From Chryseobacterium lathyri (GTDB lineage: Bacteria > Bacteroidota > Bacteroidia > Flavobacteriales > Weeksellaceae): a DNA stretch of 64,000 nucleotides. Below the pieces are notes generated by a model. The model saw nothing but the letters and a program-made list of their open reading frames with translations. It was not told the origin of the DNA and did no database searches. Location of the stretch: contig NZ_QNFY01000003.1 of assembly GCF_003290185.1 (NCBI RefSeq), forward strand, positions 124,001 to 188,000. The letters are read 5' to 3'. The position numbers were made by a program, and so were the translations under genes. This document shows positions 54,583-62,655 of the stretch, piece by piece; within the stretch, counting starts at the first letter, position 1; the number at the start of each line of letters is the position of its first letter.

Positions 54583-54864
54583 TCAGTATTTCTGTGATAG
54601 TTTAATATATTTTTTCATATCAAAATCAAAGAGTTCTTGTATTGTAACATTAAGTTCTTTGCTGATCATAAGTAGAGTATCATATCGTGGATTAGTATTA
54701 CCTCTTTCTAATTCTCCTATTGTTTTTTTTGCATGCCCAGTCCTTAAACCTAGCTCTTCTTGTGAAATAGGCTTATTCGTCTCGGGATTTATAACTTTCT
54801 TTCTTAACTCAGAAATTCTATAACCAAGGGCTTTTTTATAATTGTTAAGATCAATTTCATTCAT
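54583..54864 (-). CDS. XRE-type helix-turn-helix regulator
   Basis: This 93-aa protein has a central HTH_3 domain: ISQEELGLRTGHAKKTIGELERGNTNPRYDTLL. Helix 3 would contact DNA. It lies convergent to the hsd island (190 bases) and divergent from the predicted RNA gene. A perfect palindrome 36-53 bases upstream of its start is a good autoregulatory site. It could be a control protein of the defence island or belong to the core genome with the RNA. Confidence 0.85.
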   Translation of the reverse strand: MNEIDLNNYKKALGYRISELRKKVINPETNKPISQEELGLRTGHAKKTIGELERGNTNPRYDTLLMISKELNVTIQELFDFDMKKYIKLSQKY

Positions 54865-54899
54865 TAACCGTAAAATTCAAAGTTTGAAATTAAAATTTA

Positions 54900-54917
54900 G
54901 GATACTTATATGTATCC
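54900..54917. promoter_or_regulatory. Palindromic operator between the XRE gene and the RNA promoter
   Basis: GGATAC-TTATAT-GTATCC has perfect 6-base arms. It is placed so that a bound XRE dimer could affect both the XRE gene and the divergent promoter at 54933. Confidence 0.55.
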
Positions 54918-54932
54918 TTTTGTTTTTTTTCC

Positions 54933-54940
54933 TATATTTG
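54933..54940 (+). promoter_or_regulatory. -7 promoter box of the predicted structured RNA
   Basis: TATATTTG matches TAnnTTTG exactly. The predicted transcript starts near 54946, at the first hairpin. No good -33 element at the usual distance is seen. Confidence 0.5.
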
Positions 54941-54945
54941 TCCAA

Positions 54946-55145
54946 TAAGCTACAATAAAGTAGCTTTGCGATACTTCAAAGAATAATAGAAGCTATTGCT
55001 TAGAATCTTGTAATAGAAAACTGGTAATTTTAAACACACAAGACAATAGGCAAGAAGCTCACGACCTAGGCGTGGGCTTTCTTATCTGTGTGTTGGGTAT
55101 ACCAGTACCTCTATTACGGATAATGTAGAGTCTATGCCGTTTTTT
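54946..55145 (+). ncRNA. Predicted structured RNA of about 200 nt (6S-like candidate)
   Basis: Several perfect stems lie in tandem after a consensus -7 box. AAGCTAC/GTAGCTT (54947-54966) is followed by a long imperfect hairpin at 55010-55117. The hairpin is built of GTAATAGA/TCTATTAC, ACTGGTA/TACCAGT, ACACACA/TGTGTGT and an apical AGAAGCTCACG/CGTGGGCTTTCT. A stem CGGATA/TATGCCG with a T-run (55140-55145) looks like a terminator. No reading frame fits the region. Length and the single long, interrupted helix resemble 6S RNA, and a flavobacterial 6S family is known. A retron-like RNA is less likely because no reverse transcriptase is present. The family is not established here. Confidence 0.55.
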
Positions 55146-55147
55146 AT
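55117..55147 (+). terminator. Terminator of the predicted structured RNA
   Basis: CGGATA pairs with TATGCCG with one bulge and is followed by six T residues and a further T-rich run. Confidence 0.45.
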
Positions 55148-55354
55148 TTCATGCTGTTCTGCTTTTCTACAATCATCTTTTTCTAAGCTGCTTTACTATA
55201 TAAAGTATCATGATACGATACAATGGAGTGTACAATCCATTGCGGCTTCAGGGCTTTCACGGGAACACAGATTTTATTTTGATTCATCATTTACAATACA
55301 ACTCAGCGTACATTTGGTAGGCTGGTGGTTTCATGCATTCTAAAAATACAACCA

Positions 55355-55900
55355 ATGAAAAAGATAAAAACAGATTTCGATCCCTGGTTTCGGGCAGGAA
55401 AGAAGCGCTCCGGGTTGCAGCTGATGGAAACTTTCTTTCAGTTCAATGAGCTGGATGTTTCCAAAGAAAGGCTCAGCAATATTATGAATTATGCAGTAAA
55501 GAGGAATAGCTGGATCAATGAAGATCCGGCGGTTATCTTCCAGTTTCATCAGTCGATGAGGTCATTGATCCGGGCAGGATATCTCATCATGCTGAAGGAA
55601 AGGAAATGGACTGTCGATACCCAACAGGAAAAGATTTCCCCGTGGGTTCTTGGTTTGCTTTCGGAGAAGGAATACCGGAATCCTCTGCTGGTTTTCAAAA
55701 AAGCATTCAGAGCATACAGCGTCAAAGAATTCGATTATTTTATGTCCGGAATCGTCTATTTCTCCATGGGCGTCTATGAAAATCTACCGGAAAGGAATAT
55801 CGTTATGCCCTACATCCATACGGTTAAAATGCTGGATGCCGCACACCTTATTCTTCAAAGAAGGAGAGAAAAGGAGATGGCTGACACCCATTCAGGATAA
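55355..55900 (+). CDS. Unknown protein, 181 aa
   Basis: The start at 55355 (MKKIKTDFDPWFRAGKK) is preferred to an in-frame ATG at 55325, whose extra residues look like random read-through. The product is basic, largely helical and lacks signal or membrane segments. It contains a WF-rich start, FQFHQSMRSLIRAGYLIML and MSGIVYFSMGVYENLPERN. No known family is recognised. It is convergent with the P-loop ATPase gene. Confidence 0.65.
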   Translation: MKKIKTDFDPWFRAGKKRSGLQLMETFFQFNELDVSKERLSNIMNYAVKRNSWINEDPAVIFQFHQSMRSLIRAGYLIMLKERKWTVDTQQEKISPWVLGLLSEKEYRNPLLVFKKAFRAYSVKEFDYFMSGIVYFSMGVYENLPERNIVMPYIHTVKMLDAAHLILQRRREKEMADTHSG

Positions 55901-55974
55901 GAAAGTTGAGCATAATGCCAGAATTCAAACCTGTAACCTTTTTAAAGCCTTACAGAAGTTACCCACCTCAGATC

Positions 55975-56487
55975 CTAGGATAAAATTCCGGTCAGCACCT
56001 GATCTTTTCGGTTCGATGAAGTTCCGCTTACTTTAATGACCTTTATTCCAAGATCCTCAATCCAGTCATAAAGTAACTCATTAACCTTATGCCTGAGTTT
56101 TGGCAGCTCTATTTGATGTTTGGATATCAGATCGGGTTCTTCAATAGGGACAAAAACAAAAATATCAATTTCATCGATGATGGTTTGAACTTTTTCAAAG
56201 AGAAACTGGATATTTCGACCTGAATCAAGAACATGAAGATAAGCTAAGATATCGATGACACATCTGTCAAATATGACATCATCTCCGCTTTTGAAAACCA
56301 GTTTGGCTGAATAATTAAATTGTTCAAGAAAATCGTCAGGATGAGGTTCTTCTGAAAATTCATACCCTGAAGACTCCATCTGGTAGTAGGGTTCTATTTC
56401 AAGGGTGTACCCGGGAAGGTTCTCCAGAAGTTCTTCTGCCAATGTAGTTTTACCGACTTTGTGAGCGCCGATTATTGCAATTCTCAT
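55975..56487 (-). CDS. P-loop ATPase/kinase-like protein (AAA_28-type)
   Basis: This 170-aa protein starts MRIAIIGAHKVGKTTLAEEL with Walker A GAHKVGKTT. A switch-like VIFDRCVIDILAYL follows, with FDRC as in nucleotide- and shikimate-type kinases, then IDIFVFVPIEEP. The size and motif order match small AAA_28 ATPases, some of which act as NadR-like or deoxynucleoside kinases. The substrate is unknown. Confidence 0.8.
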   Translation of the reverse strand: MRIAIIGAHKVGKTTLAEELLENLPGYTLEIEPYYQMESSGYEFSEEPHPDDFLEQFNYSAKLVFKSGDDVIFDRCVIDILAYLHVLDSGRNIQFLFEKVQTIIDEIDIFVFVPIEEPDLISKHQIELPKLRHKVNELLYDWIEDLGIKVIKVSGTSSNRKDQVLTGILS

Positions 56488-56637
56488 ATTTCAGTTTATA
56501 TTATAATCCAAAAGTATGGTACGAGATTTTCGTGCCTGTTTTTTGAGCGTCCATTGTATAGAGTTTTGCCAGTCTATTTAATACCATAATTTTTCTATAT
56601 TTAGAACAGGTATATAAATATAATATAAAAAAAGAGA

Positions 56638-57309
56638 ATGCCAATAAACCGAATACCTCCGGACGGAGGCATGTTATATAAAGAAACAGATATGGCCCAG
56701 TTTTTCCCTGAGCCATTCAATGCAATAACTGCTCTGTTATTTTTAGCCATAGCTATTTTTTGGACCCTTAAAATGAAGGGTAATTTTAAAGAATATCCTT
56801 TTTTAACCTACTGCTTAATGTTGTTATATATTGGTGCCATTGGGGGAACTGTTTACCATGCATTCAGACAATGGCCGGTATTTATCATGATGGATTGGAT
56901 GCCCATTATGCTGCTCTGTCTGTCTGCCGGATTTTATTTTGTAGCTCAGAGCACCAGATGGTACTATGCTGTTGTAATGGTTCTTGCATATGTGATACTT
57001 ATGTTGGGCTTGAGAAATTGGATTTTGACAGATAACACTTCTCTTTTTATCAACGTAAATTATGCAATCATGGCTTCATTTGTCCTTTTTTCGGTGTTAC
57101 GTTATTTGATTTATACCCAATGGAAAGCTGGCAAATGGGTAGGCTTTGCTTTATTGTCGTTTGCGCTCGCACTCACTTTCCGGATCATTGATAAACGGGA
57201 ATGGTTGAGTTTCGGAACACACTTTTTATGGCATACTTTTGGGGCGGTAGCCACATTTTGCATGTTTAATTATATCTATCTTACGCGGAATACGATTAGA
57301 AAAACATAA
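56638..57309 (+). CDS. CREST-superfamily (alkaline ceramidase-like) membrane hydrolase
   Basis: This 223-aa protein has seven predicted transmembrane helices. Conserved polar residues sit in the CREST pattern: GGTVYHAFRQWP (His74), IMMDWMPI (Asp86) and FGTHFLWHTFG (His195, His199). In alkaline ceramidases and adiponectin-receptor-like proteins these residues bind zinc and hydrolyse amide bonds in lipids. Flavobacteriia make sphingolipid-like sulfonolipids, so an amide-lipid substrate is plausible. The identification rests on motif spacing and topology. Met12 and Met19 are alternative starts. Confidence 0.65.
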   Translation: MPINRIPPDGGMLYKETDMAQFFPEPFNAITALLFLAIAIFWTLKMKGNFKEYPFLTYCLMLLYIGAIGGTVYHAFRQWPVFIMMDWMPIMLLCLSAGFYFVAQSTRWYYAVVMVLAYVILMLGLRNWILTDNTSLFINVNYAIMASFVLFSVLRYLIYTQWKAGKWVGFALLSFALALTFRIIDKREWLSFGTHFLWHTFGAVATFCMFNYIYLTRNTIRKT

Positions 57310-57454
57310 ATACCTGTTTAAATTTTATTTGAAAAAAATGTATACATGATTATCAAGCCTTTGGTTCCTTTTACCTTCACACAAAGATTTTACGAAGAAT
57401 ATAATACAATTTTTGGAGTTGCTAATTTAAGTTTAAAAGAAAAAACGATTTACT

Positions 57455-57462
57455 TATATTTG
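57455..57462 (+). promoter_or_regulatory. -7 promoter box of the PIG-L operon
   Basis: TATATTTG matches TAnnTTTG and lies 18 bases before the ATG at 57481. Confidence 0.5.
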
Positions 57463-57480
57463 CTCGCAAAGCAAATCTAA

Positions 57481-59985
57481 ATGTTCAAAAAAGTAAGCAC
57501 TGTATGTATTCTTAGCTTTTATACGGTTTTTTGTTCGGCCCAGCAGGTCCGGCCCTCCAAATCATCTGAAATTTACCGTGAACTCAAAACCCTTAAACAG
57601 CTGCCTAAAGTTTTATATCTTGCGGCTCATCCTGATGATGAAAACACAGGATTACTTTCCTGGTTAATCAATGACCAAAATGTAGAAACGGGCTATTTGT
57701 CTTTAACCAGAGGTGATGGTGGTCAGAATTTATTAGGTACTGAGCAGGGTGCTGCATTGGGTTTAATCAGAACGCATGAGCTTTTAGAGGCAAGAAAGTT
57801 AGACGGCGCCCAACAGTTTTTTACCCGGGCAATTGATTTCGGGTTCTCTAAAAATACGACCGACACCTTTAAACAATGGGATGCAGATAGCATTACAGCG
57901 GATGTAGTTTGGGTCATCCGTAAATTCCGTCCTGATGTTATCATTTGTCGTTTTCCTCCTAATGCTGCGGCAGGCCACGGACAACATGCGGCTTCGGCCG
58001 TGGTTGCGGAAAAAGCTTTTAAGCTGGCGGGCGATAAAACGGCTTTCCCAGATCAACTAAAATATGTGAATGTATGGCAACCAAAACGAGTATTGTGGAA
58101 TACTTTCCGCTTTGGTGGGGTCAATACGACAGCAGAAAATCAACTGAAAGTTACCGTTGGGCAATATGATGCGCAATTGGGAATGGGCTATGGTGAATTG
58201 GCAGGATTAAGCAGAAGTTTACATAAAAGCCAGGGAGCAGGAACACAGTCTGTAGCCGGCATCAGAACTGAATATTTTGCCCACGTTATTGGCGAACCTG
58301 CAAAAGCAACACTTTTTGATGGAGTGGCTAAAACTTGGACTTCACAAGGAAATGCTGACATTGACCAATCATTAGATAAAATTCTTTCCTCTTTTAATTT
58401 TAATCAACCTGATCTCAGCTTACCTGCCTTGCTTGCTTTGCGAAAAAAGGTTGTGTCTCTTCAGGATGGAGATCTGAAAAGGGATAAAATTAAATCTCTT
58501 GACCATATCATTTTAAGCTGTGCCGGATTTATGGGCGAGGTAGTGACCAATCAGGCTGAAGCTGTTGCCGGAGACCATTACAATTTCAGGTTAAATTTGA
58601 TTTCAAGAGCTGAAAATCCTGTCGTTTTAGACAATGTAAAATGGTTAAGTCAATCAGAAAGCTTCAACAGAAAACTATCAAAAGATTCTTTAATTACCAT
58701 TCAGCATGACATACAGATTCCTGCAGATGCAGCACTCACAGAACCTTACTGGTTAGCAAAATCTCCCACGAACGCAGCAACTTTCTCTGTTCCAAATGAT
58801 ACTTTAATCGGTTTGCCAGAGGCAGAATCGCCACTGAATGTTTTGCTTGGTTTAAGAATCGGTTCGGAGAAGTTTCAGGTTAAACTTCCTTTATCTTTCA
58901 AGAAATTAGACCCGGTGCGTGGTGATGTAGTCGAAGCCTTGCGCATTGTTCCTGCATTGGAACTGAAATTTACACAACCCCTTTATCAGGTCAAGGAAAA
59001 TGAAGATTTACATTTGAGTTTAAATGTTAAGGTTAATTCTAACAGACAGTACGGTAACGGTAAAGTAAACCTGATGTATAACGGAGAACGATTAGGCGGT
59101 GCTGATGTAAGTTCGCTCAATGGAAAAGATGCTACCATCGATTACGTTATTCCAAAAACTAAGCTTGCCGCAATACATTCATCTCGTTTGCAATTAGATG
59201 CCAATTTTGTTGCAGATGGAGTCACTTATAATAAAAAACAAATATTAATTCAGTACCCGCATTTATCTTCCTTACAATATTTTTCACCTGCAACTGCCAT
59301 CGTAATGAAAGGCGATATTCAGGCGAAGGTTCAAAAAGTGGGTTACATAGAAGGTGCGGGCGATTTCATTCCTGAGTTCCTACGCATTGCAGGTATTCAG
59401 GTAGATGTTTTGAAAGACGAAGATTTTTATGGCAACTTAGATGAATCTGCTGGAAACGGCAGTCAAAACAAGCTATTGCAATATGATGCCATCGTACTTG
59501 GCGTTCGTGCCAATAATACAGAGAAAAAGTTGAGTCGCTGGATGCCTTTTTTATGGTCTTATGCAAAAGCCGGAGGTAATTTGGTGATGCAGTATAACAC
59601 CAACCAGGATACAACCGTTGACAAATTGGGGATGTACAATTTCAGTATTGCCAATAAGCGTGTTACCGAAGAAAATGCAGCGGTTACATTTTTAAATCCA
59701 AATCATAAATTACTGAACTTTCCGAACAAAATTACTGCGGATGATTTTAAAGGCTGGGTACAGGAGCGTGGTGCCTATTTCCCTGCTCAATGGGATGCAG
59801 CGTATGAACCGCTTTTTGAAATGCACGACACAGATGAAGAGCCACTGCAGGGATCAACTTTATATGCCAAATATGGGAAGGGTAATTTTATCTACACACC
59901 GTTGGCATTTTTCAGACAGCTGCCTGCGGGAAATGTGGGGGCGGCACGTTTATTTTTTAACTTTTTATCTGCACAGAAAAACTGA
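57481..59985 (+). CDS. Secreted PIG-L family deacetylase with C-terminal GATase-like region
   Basis: This 834-aa protein has a signal peptide ending FCSAQ (residue 21). The LmbE/PIG-L zinc site is AAHPDDE (His50, Asp53) with GHGQHAAS (His pair about 164-167) completing it. Residues about 200-600 form strand-rich modules. The C-terminal part (about 610-834) contains VGYIEGAGDFIPEFL, YDAIVLGVRANNT and GNLVMQYNTN, resembling a glutamine-amidotransferase-like fold. Such enzymes remove N-acetyl groups from sugars or glycolipids. It is followed, overlapping, by a 34-aa membrane peptide and a sodium symporter. Confidence 0.85.
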   Translation: MFKKVSTVCILSFYTVFCSAQQVRPSKSSEIYRELKTLKQLPKVLYLAAHPDDENTGLLSWLINDQNVETGYLSLTRGDGGQNLLGTEQGAALGLIRTHELLEARKLDGAQQFFTRAIDFGFSKNTTDTFKQWDADSITADVVWVIRKFRPDVIICRFPPNAAAGHGQHAASAVVAEKAFKLAGDKTAFPDQLKYVNVWQPKRVLWNTFRFGGVNTTAENQLKVTVGQYDAQLGMGYGELAGLSRSLHKSQGAGTQSVAGIRTEYFAHVIGEPAKATLFDGVAKTWTSQGNADIDQSLDKILSSFNFNQPDLSLPALLALRKKVVSLQDGDLKRDKIKSLDHIILSCAGFMGEVVTNQAEAVAGDHYNFRLNLISRAENPVVLDNVKWLSQSESFNRKLSKDSLITIQHDIQIPADAALTEPYWLAKSPTNAATFSVPNDTLIGLPEAESPLNVLLGLRIGSEKFQVKLPLSFKKLDPVRGDVVEALRIVPALELKFTQPLYQVKENEDLHLSLNVKVNSNRQYGNGKVNLMYNGERLGGADVSSLNGKDATIDYVIPKTKLAAIHSSRLQLDANFVADGVTYNKKQILIQYPHLSSLQYFSPATAIVMKGDIQAKVQKVGYIEGAGDFIPEFLRIAGIQVDVLKDEDFYGNLDESAGNGSQNKLLQYDAIVLGVRANNTEKKLSRWMPFLWSYAKAGGNLVMQYNTNQDTTVDKLGMYNFSIANKRVTEENAAVTFLNPNHKLLNFPNKITADDFKGWVQERGAYFPAQWDAAYEPLFEMHDTDEEPLQGSTLYAKYGKGNFIYTPLAFFRQLPAGNVGAARLFFNFLSAQKN

Positions 59986-60089
59986 TGAACAAACCATTTA
60001 AAAATTGGAATACCTGGTACATACTATTAGCCGTTGCATTAGTATTTCAGATCGCATTTTATTATTTGTTTACTAAATTCTGGGCATGA
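59985..60089 (+). CDS. 34-aa single-helix membrane peptide
   Basis: The ATG at 59985 shares a base with the PIG-L stop TGA, and the TGA stop (60087-60089) overlaps the symporter ATG at 60086 (ATGA). Both ends are therefore translationally coupled. The peptide has a polar, basic start and one hydrophobic helix, WYILLAVALVFQIAFYYLF. Some sodium/solute symporters have small membrane partners, such as YhdT for PanF and YjcH for ActP. By position this may be a subunit of the symporter. No family is recognised. Confidence 0.7.
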   Translation: MNKPFKNWNTWYILLAVALVFQIAFYYLFTKFWA

Positions 60090-61777
60090 GTATTATAGAT
60101 TGGACAGTTCTCATTTTTACCCTTGTTGCAGTGGTTGTTTACGGCGTATTGATCGGTCGTGGCCAAAAAAGCAATGAATCATATCTGAAAGCAGATAATA
60201 AAATGCCCTGGTACATTGTGCTTATAGGTATTATGGCTACACAGGCAAGTGCCATTACATTTCTTTCAGCACCGGGCCAGGCTTATACAGACGGTATGCG
60301 TTTCGTTCAGTATTACTTTGGTTTGCCTTTGGCGATGATTGTGATCTGTATCACTTTCATCCCGATTTTTCAGCGCTTAAATGTTTATACGGCTTATGAA
60401 TATTTGGAAAACCGATTTGATAAAAAAACAAGGGTACTCACTTCACTGCTTTTTCTTTTTTCCAGAGGTTTATCAACAGGAATCAGCATTTACGCTCCGA
60501 GTATCATCTTATCAAGCGTTTTAAACTGGAATATTTATTTAACCAATGTTTTAACAGGTGGAATTCTGTTGATTTATACCTATGTTGGCGGAGCAAAAGC
60601 GATCGCTCACACCCAAAAACTACAGTTTCTCATTATTCTGGGAACAATGGCTTTTGCAGGTTATCTGCTTATTCAGAATATGCCGAATGGAATTGGTTTT
60701 AAGGATGCGCTTTATCTGGCAGGGAAATCCGGAAAGCTCAATGTAATCACTACAGAATTCGATTGGAAAGATAAATACAATATTTGGAGCGGATTAATTG
60801 GCGGTTTTTTTCTGGCCCTTTCTTACTTTGGTACAGACCAGAGCCAGGTCGGGAGGTATATTACTGCAAAAGACAATACTAATGCAAAAATGGGCTTGCT
60901 GCTGAACGGATTGGTTAAAATTCCGATGCAATTTGCTATTCTCCTGATCGGTGCCTTGCTTTTTGCATTCTTTTCTCTAAAACCGGCTCCGATTTATTTT
61001 AACGAACGTTCTTATCAACATTTAAAGGAAACAAAACCTGAACAGGCTGCGGTTTTTGAAAAAGAACATCAGGGTTTACAACTAAAATTTAATGCAGAAT
61101 CGAAAGAAATTTTAAGGTTGAAAGAAACTCATTCTCCTCAGCTCAAAAAAACGATTCAGGATTTTAAAAACACGCAAACTCAGGTAAAGGCACTTCACGG
61201 CAGGGTAGAGGAAGCGATCAATCATTCAAACTATAATGCGGAAAAAACGGATACGAATTACATTTTCCTGTATTTTGTAAAAAATACCTTGCCTGTAGGA
61301 ATGATCGGTTTACTGTTTGCCGTCATTTTTCTGGCCAGCTGGGGTTCAATTTCTGCAGCACTGAATTCCCTTGCCGCCTGCTCATTAAAAGATGTTCATT
61401 TGATATTTAAAAAAGAAATTCCTGATGATGCAACCGAATTGAAGTACAGTCGCCTGCACACTTTAGCCTGGGGTATTTTTTCAATTGGTGTAGCCATGTT
61501 TGCCACTCAAATGGGTTCCCTTATTGAAGCGGTTAATGTATTAGGTTCTCTCTTCTACGGTCCGATATTGGGGATTTTTCTTGTTGCATTTTACTATAAA
61601 AAAATCACCGGTTCCAATGTATTTATTGCTGCCATTTTATCAGAAATTGTGGTTATTGCCGTTTATAATTTTGATATTGTTTCTTTCCTTTGGCTTAACG
61701 TCATTGGGGCAGCAGCAGTCATTATATTTTCAGCAATCGGATTACTGTTTTATAAACAGAAAGCAGTAAATTCGTAA
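60086..61777 (+). CDS. Sodium:solute symporter (SSS family)
   Basis: This 563-aa protein has 13 or so predicted transmembrane helices. SSS signatures include [20 protein letters not shown] in helix 1, [22 protein letters not shown] and [14 protein letters not shown] charged, coiled-coil-like insertion of about 85 residues lies near 308-395 between membrane segments, rich in Lys, Glu and His, which is unusual. It imports a solute with sodium. In this operon the substrate may be a deacetylated sugar released by the PIG-L enzyme. Confidence 0.9.
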   Translation: MSIIDWTVLIFTLVAVVVYGVLIGRGQKSNESYLKADNKMPWYIVLIGIMATQASAITFLSAPGQAYTDGMRFVQYYFGLPLAMIVICITFIPIFQRLNVYTAYEYLENRFDKKTRVLTSLLFLFSRGLSTGISIYAPSIILSSVLNWNIYLTNVLTGGILLIYTYVGGAKAIAHTQKLQFLIILGTMAFAGYLLIQNMPNGIGFKDALYLAGKSGKLNVITTEFDWKDKYNIWSGLIGGFFLALSYFGTDQSQVGRYITAKDNTNAKMGLLLNGLVKIPMQFAILLIGALLFAFFSLKPAPIYFNERSYQHLKETKPEQAAVFEKEHQGLQLKFNAESKEILRLKETHSPQLKKTIQDFKNTQTQVKALHGRVEEAINHSNYNAEKTDTNYIFLYFVKNTLPVGMIGLLFAVIFLASWGSISAALNSLAACSLKDVHLIFKKEIPDDATELKYSRLHTLAWGIFSIGVAMFATQMGSLIEAVNVLGSLFYGPILGIFLVAFYYKKITGSNVFIAAILSEIVVIAVYNFDIVSFLWLNVIGAAAVIIFSAIGLLFYKQKAVNS

Positions 61778-61809
61778 ACAGACAAAATAAACATACAAAC
61801 AAAAATATT

Positions 61810-62328
61810 ATGAAAACCATCATTAAATCTGCTGCCGTACTTGTTGCGACAATGACAATCTCCATGAATGCCTTTGCACAGGACACTAAAAAACCTGCCA
61901 GCCCTCCGGCTACTGCTACGGGAAAAATTAAAGATGCAACCATTACTATAGCTTATAGCAGTCCTTCTGTAAAAGGGCGTACGATCTGGGGTGGTTTAGA
62001 AGCTTATGACAAAGTTTGGCGTGCGGGTGCCAATGAAGCAACTACTTTCGAAACCGATAAAAATATTACTGTTCAGGGTAAATCACTACCTGCCGGTAAA
62101 TATAGCTTTTTCTTAATCCCAAAAGAGTCTGGAACCTGGACTGCAATTTTTAACAAAGAGCCAAAACAATGGGGAGCTTATAAATACGAACAAGCAAAGG
62201 ATGCTTTACGTGTTGATGTAAAAACCAAGGCTTTACCAGCAACACAGGAAACTTTAGTTTATAAAATAAACAATAATGGATTCACAATGGATTGGGATAA
62301 AATCTCAGTTCCTGTAGAGATAAAATAA
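61810..62328 (+). CDS. DUF2911 family secreted protein
   Basis: This 172-aa protein has a signal peptide ending AFAQ (residue 24) and a compact strand-rich domain with the DUF2911 signature: [43 protein letters not shown] and [17 protein letters not shown]. The function is unknown and it is exported to the periplasm or beyond. It starts 32 bases after the symporter gene and ends before a terminator. Confidence 0.9.
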   Translation: MKTIIKSAAVLVATMTISMNAFAQDTKKPASPPATATGKIKDATITIAYSSPSVKGRTIWGGLEAYDKVWRAGANEATTFETDKNITVQGKSLPAGKYSFFLIPKESGTWTAIFNKEPKQWGAYKYEQAKDALRVDVKTKALPATQETLVYKINNNGFTMDWDKISVPVEIK

Positions 62329-62655
62329 ATGTAATATGAGAAATTAAAATCCCGGATTAACCGGGATTTTTTATTTAAAATTTTGATATTGTATTAAAGA
62401 TTGCTATTGTAAATTTCAGTCACCAATCCAATTCCTGCTGTTTGATTAATGCTTTAGTTTTTTGTTCTTCTGGAAATTCTCAAGTTATGTCAAAATTCAT
62501 TTTGATTTTCGAAATATTTTGAAAGTTAAATAAAAAGCTGCAATGATTTGTATTTCAGAAGTATCTTTGAAAATAGTGTTGCTTTGGTATTTTTGATGGA
62601 GGAATTTGTTAAGATTTCTGTTTGAACAATATTATTTTTTTTGATAAAGCAGCAA
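62329..62655. other. Intergenic region between convergent genes
   Basis: It holds the terminator at 62346-62372. The remainder shows no gene or repeat. Confidence 0.5.
62346..62372 (+). terminator. Intrinsic terminator of the PIG-L/symporter/DUF2911 operon
   Basis: Perfect 10-base arms AAAATCCCGG and CCGGGATTTT enclose a 5-base loop and are followed by further T residues. Confidence 0.85.

Noticed and set aside
54946-55145. Retron msr-msd RNA
   Set aside because: Tandem short stems plus a long hairpin would fit, but no reverse transcriptase gene is found nearby and no flanking a1/a2 repeat was recognised.
55134-55343. 69-codon frame after the structured RNA
   Set aside because: It starts inside the predicted terminator, has a Cys/Phe/Ser-rich random-looking translation and overlaps the upstream region of the next gene.
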